DNA from: WVWW01 sp041568335
Lineage (GTDB): Bacteria; Acidobacteriota; Polarisedimenticolia; Polarisedimenticolales; Polarisedimenticolaceae
Direction of reading: 5' to 3'
NCBI GenBank assembly: GCA_041568335.1
Contig: JBFFZZ010000090.1
Span: 1 to 10,565 of the forward strand
Length of the DNA stretch: 10,565 nt
The notes beneath the pieces were generated by a model, which saw only the letters and a program-made list of their open reading frames with translations, was not told where the DNA came from and searched no databases. Every line of letters begins with the position of its first letter. The stretch's first letter is position 1. Made by a program: the position numbers and the translations under genes. Positions 1 to 5,591 of this stretch are shown here, in pieces.

Positions 1-328
1 CCTTGTACAGGTAGCGGATGCTGTGCTTGTAGACGAGCAGGTTCGGTCCGTCGTCGCGATGCACCTTGAGGCAACCGCGGTCGTACCACTCGATGTGACC
101 GCGTAGCTCTTCGCCGTTGTCGAGCACGACAATCATCGGCGTCTGCGTGTTCATCTGTTTCAGGTAGTAGAACGCTTCGGCGTTGGTCGACTCGGCGGGT
201 GCCGGGCGACGTTTCCCGTGACCAGCCGCCGTCGAGCCGCCGTTGCTGCGCGGCGCGTCGTTCCTTTGATCGCCCATCCGGTTCTTGAGCTGCGCCAGGT
301 TCGGACGAACGAGTTTGCGATTGACCAT
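1..328 (-). CDS. hfq: Hfq-like Sm-fold RNA chaperone with N-terminal extension (3' end cut by window)
   Basis: The first 109 codons are visible and the gene runs off the left edge. Residues 1-50 form a basic, Gly/Ser/Pro-containing extension starting MVNRKLVRPNLAQLKNRMG. Residues 51-109 match the Hfq Sm fold: a short helix (AFYYLKQM), Sm1 strands (MIVVLDNGEELRGHIEWYD, 65-83) and the Sm2 signature VYKHSIRYL (99-107), the equivalent of E. coli VYKHAISTV. Hfq forms a hexameric ring that binds sRNAs and mRNAs post-transcriptionally in the cytoplasm. Lys101 and His102 correspond to E. coli Lys56 and His57. By eye, the proximal-face Gln8 is not conserved (Ala50 if Phe53 is aligned with Phe11). The ATG at 328 is preceded by GGGGGAG nine bases upstream. 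An in-frame GTG twelve codons earlier lacks such a site. The gene lies beyond a probable terminator and is likely a separate transcript. The Sm-family call is firm. Orthology to hfq in the strict sense is less certain. Confidence 0.82.
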   Translation of the reverse strand, partial: MVNRKLVRPNLAQLKNRMGDQRNDAPRSNGGSTAAGHGKRRPAPAESTNAEAFYYLKQMNTQTPMIVVLDNGEELRGHIEWYDRGCLKVHRDDGPNLLVYKHSIRYLYK

Positions 329-337
329 GGTGTGAGT

Positions 338-344
338 CTCCCCC
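338..344 (-). promoter_or_regulatory. Ribosome binding site of the Hfq-like gene
   Basis: GGGGGAG on the minus strand, nine bases before the ATG at 328. It sits in a purine-rich run and supports this start over the in-frame GTG further upstream. Confidence 0.6.
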
Positions 345-414
345 TTCCCCCGCCGGATCACTCGGATCTTGTCGCCCGATTGGATCCGCTATGCGGCTTT
401 CACCGGGTTGTTGA

Positions 415-434
415 CCTTTTTCCCGTAAAAAAGG
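415..434 (-). repeat. AT-rich inverted repeat upstream of the Hfq-like gene
   Basis: A perfect 7-bp inverted repeat, CCTTTTT/AAAAAGG, with a six-base loop. It lies between the terminator-like hairpin at 460-486 and the Hfq-like start. It could be a second, bidirectional-looking terminator stem, an operator, or a structure in the hfq leader. I see no convincing -35/-10 pair attached to it. Confidence 0.3.
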
Positions 435-459
435 GCCGGTTTCGACCCCCGTGTTGGTG

Positions 460-486
460 AAAAAAGCTACCACGCACCACGCGGTA
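460..486 (-). terminator. Probable Rho-independent terminator after the surA-like gene
   Basis: Read on the minus strand, a 7-bp stem TACCGCG/CGTGGTA (one G-U pair, five-base loop) is followed after GC by a run of six T. It begins 15 bases after the stop codon of the SurA-like gene (501-503). This position suits the end of the operon and separates it from the Hfq-like gene. The stem is rather short, so efficiency may be moderate. Confidence 0.55.
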
Positions 487-500
487 CGGCAAGCAATTTA

Positions 501-1514
501 TTACATTTCTTCACATACTTTATCGGCGTGTTTCTCTGGCAAAGCGGCGATAAATTTGGGCTTGACGCACCACTCCGACTCGCTGCGCGCCTTGACCATG
601 AACTCGGAGAGCTTTTCCGCGTAGCGTTCGTCTTCCAGCCGCATGCGCAGCTCCGCCCGCACCTCGTCGAGCGGTTTCAGGGTGCCGATCCGGACGTTCT
701 CGGCGAACAGGATGTGGTACCCGTACGGCATTTCGAGGATCTTGGAAACCTCGCCCGCCGACATCGAAAACGCCACCGACTCCAATGCTCCCGACAGGTC
801 GCCGCGCTTGATGACACCCAAATGACCGCCCTTGGATTGCGTACCGGCTTCGGAGGATTCGGTCGCTACCTGAGCGAAGTTTTCAGCGGTCAAGTTCGCG
901 TGCAGCTGCTCGACCTCGGCGCGACGTTCGGATTTCTTCGTCAGCGTGTCGGCCATCAGCACGATCTCACGTAACTCCGCCTGATCCTCGTGGCGGAACT
1001 CGTCGGGATGCTCGGCGTAGTAGCTCTCGACTTCGTGGTCCGCGACCGAGATCCGGCTCGACACCTCGAAGCGGACGACCTCGTCCGGCGCGAACATCTC
1101 GACCAGGCGTGTTTTGAGGCCCTCGACGGTCATGCCCTCGCGCTGCAGCATGGCGGCGAACTCCTCGTCGCTGTCCACCTGCTGTTGCTCGCGGAAGCCC
1201 TCGTAGAACACCTCTTTCATGCGCTCGGTGTCGAACATCCGTCCGGCGCGGCGCACCAAGATCTTGCGGTCGATCAGGTCGATCAGCAGGGTCTTGCGGA
1301 CCGCCGCGATGGCCGTATCCAGCTCGGCGCCGGTGTAGCGGCGGTAGATGTCCTGGACCATCGATTGCTCGGCCTCGTCGTACTCCGATTTCGTCAGGAT
1401 GTCCCCGTCGATCAGGGCGACGATCTCCTCGATGACCTCGGCGCGGGCCGTGGGAACAGCCAACAACGAGCACAGGATCAGCGTCCCGAGGGCGGTTCGA
1501 ACGACAGACGGCAT
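501..1514 (-). CDS. SurA-like periplasmic chaperone / parvulin-type peptidylprolyl isomerase
   Basis: A 337-residue protein with the layout of the SurA family. Residues 1-25 are a Sec signal peptide (MPSVVRTALGTLILCSLLA, then PTARA before EVIEEI). Residues 26-150 are a SurA-N-like helical chaperone domain containing the typical VALIDGDILTKSEYD opening. Residues 178-275 are one parvulin (PpiC) domain with GGHLGVIKRGDLSGALESVAF and a closing GYHILF. A short C-terminal helix follows. SurA proteins escort outer-membrane proteins through the periplasm, which fits the beta-barrel encoded upstream. The first parvulin histidine (usual RHIL) is replaced (ELREIVL), so isomerase activity may be weak or absent. 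Two cysteines near the C-terminus (316 and 334) could form a disulphide. The ATG at 1514 is chosen because GGAGG lies five bases upstream and the signal peptide starts there. An in-frame TTG at 1589 would add 25 residues that do not look like a signal peptide. Confidence 0.88.
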   Translation of the reverse strand: MPSVVRTALGTLILCSLLAVPTARAEVIEEIVALIDGDILTKSEYDEAEQSMVQDIYRRYTGAELDTAIAAVRKTLLIDLIDRKILVRRAGRMFDTERMKEVFYEGFREQQQVDSDEEFAAMLQREGMTVEGLKTRLVEMFAPDEVVRFEVSSRISVADHEVESYYAEHPDEFRHEDQAELREIVLMADTLTKKSERRAEVEQLHANLTAENFAQVATESSEAGTQSKGGHLGVIKRGDLSGALESVAFSMSAGEVSKILEMPYGYHILFAENVRIGTLKPLDEVRAELRMRLEDERYAEKLSEFMVKARSESEWCVKPKFIAALPEKHADKVCEEM

Positions 1515-1519
1515 CTCAA

Positions 1520-1524
1520 CCTCC
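1520..1524 (-). promoter_or_regulatory. Ribosome binding site that fixes the SurA-like start
   Basis: GGAGG on the minus strand, five bases before the ATG at 1514. The in-frame TTG at 1589 has no comparable site. Confidence 0.75.
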
Positions 1525-1542
1525 GCAAGAGTGGTCGACGCC

Positions 1543-1571
1543 ATTCTATTCGGCGGCCGCCGAACCGGCCA
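1543..1571 (-). promoter_or_regulatory. Candidate promoter of the SurA-like gene with a palindrome in its spacer
   Basis: On the minus strand TAGAAT (1548-1543) matches the sigma-70 -10 box at five of six positions. A 17-base spacer separates it from TGGCCG (1571-1566), a poor -35 with three matches. The spacer consists almost entirely of a perfect 16-bp palindrome at 1549-1564. The predicted transcript would start about 20 bases before the ATG and carry the GGAGG site. The weak -35 keeps this tentative. It could be an activator- or repressor-dependent internal promoter. Confidence 0.35.
1549..1564. repeat. Perfect 16-bp palindrome TTCGGCGGCCGCCGAA
   Basis: The palindrome lies in the 71-base gap between the two SurA/parvulin genes, directly upstream of the -10-like TAGAAT. 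It could bind a dimeric regulator, or form a short hairpin (six-bp stem, GGCC loop) in the read-through transcript. No T-run follows on the minus strand, so it is not an intrinsic terminator. Confidence 0.6.
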
Positions 1572-1585
1572 CGCGATCGTTCCCC

Positions 1586-2563
1586 TCAATCGGTATCGTA
1601 AGAAACGTACGTGAAGCCGAGGTTTTCACGGATGATCCGGATTCTCGCCGCTTCTCTCAGCCCGGTCACAAACGTTTGCCAGGCTTCCCGCCGCGCGCTG
1701 GCGATCATCTGTTCCCGCGCCGCCTCGATCTGCAGCTCGGGATCGGGTTCGAGCCATTGAACCACCTGGAACAGGTAGGTGCTGCCGCCCAGGTCGACCG
1801 GGCTGCTGCTCCAACCACGGCGAAGTTCTTCGAGCGCCCGTTGGACCTCGGCGGGGAGTGTCGCCCAGTCGACCACGGTCGCCACCCCCTGACTCTCGTC
1901 TTCGGCGTTCTGCACCACCGCTTCGTTGAACGTAATCCGGTTGCGCCGCAAGTCACGGTGCACGCGCCGGGCGATCTCCGGCTCGTCGAAACGCAGCGAA
2001 CGCAACCGCACCTGGCGACCGCCGGGCGTGCTACCGGGGTTGCCCTCGAGCCAGGCCACCGTTTCTTCCGCCGTCGGCAAAGGGACTTCCTGCAGCACCT
2101 GGCTCTGCACGAGCTCGATGAGCAAGCGGTTGCGCAGGTAGGCTCGCTGGGCCTCGCGATCGCCCTCGCCGGCCTCGTAGGCGGGATCGTCGAGGTGCTC
2201 GTCGAGCATCTCGTCTTCGATCATCAGTCCCCGGGCCGCGGCCTCGTTCAACACGAGTCGCTCGTCGATCCAGGTGTCCAGCATCCGGCTGCGAACACGG
2301 TTCGCCTGTTCGACGCGGTGGGCGAGCAGCGTTTCGCCGTCGTCGCGGGATTCTAGCGTCGGTCTCCCCGCGGAGTCTTCCCCGTCGTCGTCGGGAAGCT
2401 CGACACGGGCCAGATTCAACGCCAGATACGCGTCCAGCTCGCCGCGCGTCAGCGTGGTCGAATCGATCTTCACCACGGGACGCCGGCCCAGCTCGACGTC
2501 GGAGCTGCAATGCAAGATCAGCAAGCACGTAAGCACGATCGTGATCGCTCGTCGATCAATCAT
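1586..2563 (-). CDS. SurA/parvulin-like exported protein, probable lipoprotein
   Basis: A 325-residue protein. The N-terminus has two Arg (MIDRRAITIVLTCLLILHC) and a hydrophobic stretch ending at Cys19, followed by SSD, as in a type II signal peptide. The residue before Cys is His, which is not a standard lipobox, so lipidation is uncertain. Residues 29-160 resemble the SurA/PrsA N-terminal chaperone domain (VVKIDSTTLTRGELDAYL, then ANRVRSRMLDTWIDERLVLN). Residues 183-272 follow the parvulin pattern (VRLRSLRF, ITFNEAVV, VVDWATLPAEVQRALEELRRG, TYLFQVVQW) but lack the usual active-site histidine, so a chaperone role is likelier than catalysis. Its ATG overlaps the upstream stop codon (ATGATTGA) and no clear Shine-Dalgarno site precedes it, suggesting translational coupling to the nucleotidyltransferase. 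It forms a tandem pair with the SurA-like gene 71 bases downstream. The family call is moderately sure. The substrate is unknown. Confidence 0.78.
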   Translation of the reverse strand: MIDRRAITIVLTCLLILHCSSDVELGRRPVVKIDSTTLTRGELDAYLALNLARVELPDDDGEDSAGRPTLESRDDGETLLAHRVEQANRVRSRMLDTWIDERLVLNEAAARGLMIEDEMLDEHLDDPAYEAGEGDREAQRAYLRNRLLIELVQSQVLQEVPLPTAEETVAWLEGNPGSTPGGRQVRLRSLRFDEPEIARRVHRDLRRNRITFNEAVVQNAEDESQGVATVVDWATLPAEVQRALEELRRGWSSSPVDLGGSTYLFQVVQWLEPDPELQIEAAREQMIASARREAWQTFVTGLREAARIRIIRENLGFTYVSYDTD

Positions 2564-3782
2564 CGCCGTCCGCGATCGCGCGTCGGAATCGAACCAGGCA
2601 GGGGACGTCCGGGGGAGCGACGACCCGGAGCTCGAGCCGGCCGGGCCGATCGATGTCGATCTTCAGCCGCTTTTTATGGCCGACGATCCATTCCTCGTGA
2701 GTCGCCTTACGCGAGGGTCGCGTCGTCAGCTTGAACCAGTCCAGCCGCTCGCCGTCGAGGGATAATTCGAGCACGTAGGGTTCCTGAGCAGTCTCCGGAT
2801 CGAGCAAGCGTGACTCGACACGCAGCGGTCCCGCCACACCGATGTTCACCGCTGCCGAATTTCCGGGCGGCAAGAGCCACCAGCCCTGCGAATTGCCTTG
2901 GACGTCGACGTGAACGCGGCTCAGATCGGCGATCGGAATGTTGTCCCACTCCATCGGCGGGGCGACGCCGGGTGGTGGAACCTTCGCTCCGATATAGAGC
3001 GCACCGACCAGCAGCAATGCACCCAGCGTCCATGCGGCCAGCCTCGACAGCCTGCGTCGACGATATTTCCCGTCCTCGATCTTCGGCCAGATTTCCCGCC
3101 TTGCTCGTTGCAGGTCCGACGCGAAATCGATCTCGATCCAGGGCAAGCCGGCGACATCGACCGCCCGAAGCTCGCGCTCGCGCGCAACTTCCGTGATTGC
3201 CTCCCCGACCCAGCTGTTCTCGCCACCCCTCTCGAGAAGCGCGGTCGCATGCTCGAACGCCGCTCGTGTCGTCGCTTCGGTCAGCTTGACGATCCCGACG
3301 TTCTCGCCGGCAACCCTTTCCTTGGCCAGATCCTTGGACATCCCCAACACGCGTCCGTTGACCGCTTCGACCTTCATTTGCTCGCGGCCGCTGCCCGAGC
3401 CACTGTCGATCGCCACTGCGTCACCGGGTTGGTCGAGGAGACGTTCGAGAATCTCCGGCGCGAAGAGCACATCGGAGTTGAGCAGGAACATCTGGCCCTG
3501 GATGACGTCGCGCGCCAGCGCAAAGGAGTAGAGGCTGTTCGTCTGCTCCCAGCGCGTGTTCACGACGTACTCGGCCCGCATGCCGACGATCTCGCGAATC
3601 TCGTCTGCCGCGTAGCCCACCACGATGTGGACCGGCCCGACGCCGGCATCGGCTAGTGCTTCGATCTGGTGTTCGATCAGCCGGCGACGACCGATCTCGA
3701 GCAAGCACTTGGGTACCTCGTGGGCCGAACCGCCCAATCTCGTTCCGCGCCCCGCGGCGAGGATCAAAGCCCGAGCGCCCAC
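2556..3782 (-). CDS. Membrane-anchored sugar/choline-phosphate nucleotidyltransferase with C-terminal extracytoplasmic domain
   Basis: A 408-residue protein in three parts. Residues 1-235 are a GT-A-fold nucleotidyltransferase: LILAAGRGTRLGG (6-18), substrate-side PKCLLEI (24-30), TNSLYSFALARD (81-92), metal-site LNSD (101-104) and the closing WIEIDFASDLQRAR. The TNSLYS motif and ending resemble COG1213/LicC-type cytidylyltransferases, which make CDP-choline or CDP-inositol-like products. The actual substrate cannot be read from sequence. A basic patch (KYRRRRLSR, about 239-247) precedes one transmembrane helix (248-266, TLGALLLVGALYIGAKV). Residues 267-408 form a beta-rich, Pro/Gly-containing domain that should lie outside the cytoplasm by the positive-inside rule; I do not recognise it. 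The start is the GTG at 3782, which shares a base with the stop of the ABC gene (TAGTG) and has GGAGG four bases upstream. A longer reading from 3842 would overlap the ABC gene by 61 bases. The pairing with the CDP-Glyphos gene suggests it supplies that enzyme's activated donor. Confidence 0.85.
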   Translation of the reverse strand: MGARALILAAGRGTRLGGSAHEVPKCLLEIGRRRLIEHQIEALADAGVGPVHIVVGYAADEIREIVGMRAEYVVNTRWEQTNSLYSFALARDVIQGQMFLLNSDVLFAPEILERLLDQPGDAVAIDSGSGSGREQMKVEAVNGRVLGMSKDLAKERVAGENVGIVKLTEATTRAAFEHATALLERGGENSWVGEAITEVARERELRAVDVAGLPWIEIDFASDLQRARREIWPKIEDGKYRRRRLSRLAAWTLGALLLVGALYIGAKVPPPGVAPPMEWDNIPIADLSRVHVDVQGNSQGWWLLPPGNSAAVNIGVAGPLRVESRLLDPETAQEPYVLELSLDGERLDWFKLTTRPSRKATHEEWIVGHKKRLKIDIDRPGRLELRVVAPPDVPCLVRFRRAIADGDD

Positions 3783-5512
3783 TATTCCTCCGTCGATGAA
3801 GCGAGGCTCGACAGTCGCCGCCGCTTGCGGTACTCGTGCCATTCGGCGGATGTACCGTCGAAGTCGACCTTGCCGCGACGCATCACGATCACCCGGTCAA
3901 AGCGCTCGACCAGGACAGGTGTGCGGAGCGCCACGACGATTGTCTTTTCTCTCCCCCGGTCAAGCACCGCTTGCAGACGTTCGCGCTCCCGAGATCGGTT
4001 CGAGTCGACAGGGTTGTCCAGGATCCAAACCGGGGCGTCGCTCAGGACCACACGGCAGAGGAGTAGGGCGCGGCGCTCACGTGGTGAAAGATGCGAGCTC
4101 GGAACTCGCTGGTCGAATCCCGATCGCAACCGCCCGATCACCTTCGCGGCGCCGAGGACGTCCAGCGTTTCCGTCTTGGCCTGGTCGACCGCTCCCGCAC
4201 CCAGGCCCAGCAGCCGGCGAACGGACATCCGGCCGAAATGGGGCTCGTCCGAAAGAAACGCGACCGACGCGCGAAGGGCCGCGGGATCGTTCGTGAGATT
4301 TTCGTCGTCCCAAAGAAGCGATCCTCGTCTCGAGCTCAGCCGTCCTCCGAGCACCGCCAGCAGGCTCGACTTGCCGGCGCCCTCCGGGCCCAGGACCAGC
4401 ACCTGCTGCTCGCGCGGGATCTCCAGGGTCAGCGGTCCCAGGCGCGCGGATTTCCTCTGTGTCACGAATCGCTTTACCTTGACGCCATCCAATCGGATCG
4501 CGGATTCGAGCGCTCGGGGGAGCGGCGCACCCTTCTCGGGGCTGTCGTCGATCAGCAACGCCAGTCGCTCGGTATTGGCCAGCAGCTTGCCGCTGCGCGC
4601 CACCTGGCGTCCGATCATCACCGCGCGACGTTGGATCGTAATCGCGTAGGCGATGAACAGGAACAACTCGCCGGGAGCGAGCGTTCCCGCCTTCACGTCT
4701 CGTACCCCGAGCCACAGTGCGAGGCTGATCGTGGAGGCCACTGCGACGTGCACCAGCAGCGTCGACCGTCCGATGATTCTCGTGGTACGGACGTCCTTTT
4801 TGGTGCTCGATGCACTGATCGACGGCGATTCGAAGCGTTCTTCATCCTCGTCGTCCTCCTCGGATAACACCGCCGCATACTCCGACTCCTTGCGCCGATG
4901 GCGCGTGGCGATCTTGGCCACACGGTCGACGGCGCGGTACCCGATCCAGACCGCCAGCAGGCCGCTGATCAGGAACAACAAACCAAGTACCGGAGCGATG
5001 AACAGGAACAGCACGGTGATCGCGAGCAGGAGAAGTCCATTCTGTCCGAGGTGGATCAGGATGCCCTTGAGGTCGGCGCGGATGCGCGCGATGTCGCCGA
5101 CGACGCGGGTGATCAGATCGGCGGTGTCCGAGCGCGATCGATCGTGCGCCGGACGAAGCCGCCCCGTGACGTGGACGCGAAGGTTGTGCGCGGTGCGGCT
5201 GGCGACGCGCGCCATGCGCACCCGTTGGATCCACTCGAACGTACCCGTTCCCGCGGCGAGCACCACGTAGAACGCGCAGAAAAGCAGAATCGCGGTTTCG
5301 CCGTTGCCGACCCCGGTCAAGAGGGATGGTTGGCCGCCCATCGGAAACACGTGCTCGACGATGCCGCGCAGCGGCCAGGGTAGTGCGAGGCGCATCGCGA
5401 CGACCCCCACGGTCGCCAGCAGCCCGACGGCCAGTGCGCGATGGTGAGGCCGCACCATGCGCCAGAGCAGTCGCCGTGTCTCACGATTCACCTTGTGTCG
5501 CTGCTGCGCCAT
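3782..5512 (-). CDS. ABC half-transporter (exporter type) with degenerate ATPase domain
   Basis: A 576-residue half-transporter with the exporter layout. Six transmembrane segments lie at about 26-46, 74-89, 151-171, 172-192, 251-270 and 280-295, followed by a nucleotide-binding domain at about 339-560. Walker A (GPEGAGKSS, 375-383) and the Walker B aspartate (VWILD, Asp499) are intact. Other motifs are altered: the catalytic Glu after Walker B is Asn500 (ILDNPVDS), the H-loop His is Leu529 (VVALRTPVL), the Q-loop Gln is Asp422 (FLSDEP) and the LSGGQ signature reads LSPRE (475-479). ATP binding is plausible but normal hydrolysis as a homodimer is not. An acidic insert (SEEDDEDEERFESPS, 217-231) sits in the cytoplasmic loop before TM5. 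It may export or flip the product of the neighbouring CDP-Glyphos enzyme, or need a canonical partner encoded elsewhere. The ATG at 5512 is chosen; a GTG at 5518 is possible. Neither has a well-placed Shine-Dalgarno site. Confidence 0.88.
   Translation of the reverse strand: MAQQRHKVNRETRRLLWRMVRPHHRALAVGLLATVGVVAMRLALPWPLRGIVEHVFPMGGQPSLLTGVGNGETAILLFCAFYVVLAAGTGTFEWIQRVRMARVASRTAHNLRVHVTGRLRPAHDRSRSDTADLITRVVGDIARIRADLKGILIHLGQNGLLLLAITVLFLFIAPVLGLLFLISGLLAVWIGYRAVDRVAKIATRHRRKESEYAAVLSEEDDEDEERFESPSISASSTKKDVRTTRIIGRSTLLVHVAVASTISLALWLGVRDVKAGTLAPGELFLFIAYAITIQRRAVMIGRQVARSGKLLANTERLALLIDDSPEKGAPLPRALESAIRLDGVKVKRFVTQRKSARLGPLTLEIPREQQVLVLGPEGAGKSSLLAVLGGRLSSRRGSLLWDDENLTNDPAALRASVAFLSDEPHFGRMSVRRLLGLGAGAVDQAKTETLDVLGAAKVIGRLRSGFDQRVPSSHLSPRERRALLLCRVVLSDAPVWILDNPVDSNRSRERERLQAVLDRGREKTIVVALRTPVLVERFDRVIVMRRGKVDFDGTSAEWHEYRKRRRLSSLASSTEE
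3787..3791 (-). promoter_or_regulatory. Ribosome binding site fixing the GTG start of the nucleotidyltransferase
   Basis: GGAGG on the minus strand, inside the last codons of the ABC gene and four bases before the GTG at 3782. Together with the TAGTG stop/start overlap it indicates translational coupling of the two genes. Confidence 0.75.
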
Positions 5513-5527
5513 AAACACCCGGGACCG

Positions 5528-5540
5528 GCGTGTAACACGC
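5528..5540. repeat. 13-bp palindrome in the leader of the ABC gene
   Basis: Perfect inverted repeat GCGTGT-A-ACACGC between a strong purine tract (GGGAGGAGG on the minus strand, 5542-5550) and the start codons at 5518/5512. It could be an operator. In RNA it could form a hairpin that, with flanking GGCC/GGTC pairing, would bring the distant purine tract closer to the start. Confidence 0.4.
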
Positions 5541-5591
5541 GGCCTCCTCCCTCAATATTATGTCGGCCCGCCGGCGTGGCCCGATTTGGTC

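Noticed and set aside
1515..1589. N-terminal extension of the SurA-like protein to a TTG at 1589
   Set aside because: GGAGG five bases before the ATG at 1514 and a signal peptide beginning there make the shorter form much better.
3783..3842. Upstream start for the nucleotidyltransferase at 3842
   Set aside because: It would overlap the ABC gene by 61 bases. The GTG at 3782 has a strong ribosome site and begins right at the conserved beta-strand.
5561..5570. AT-rich CATAATATT as a -10 box for the ABC gene
   Set aside because: There is no -35-like hexamer at 16-18 bases, and the gene is close enough to its neighbour to be co-transcribed.
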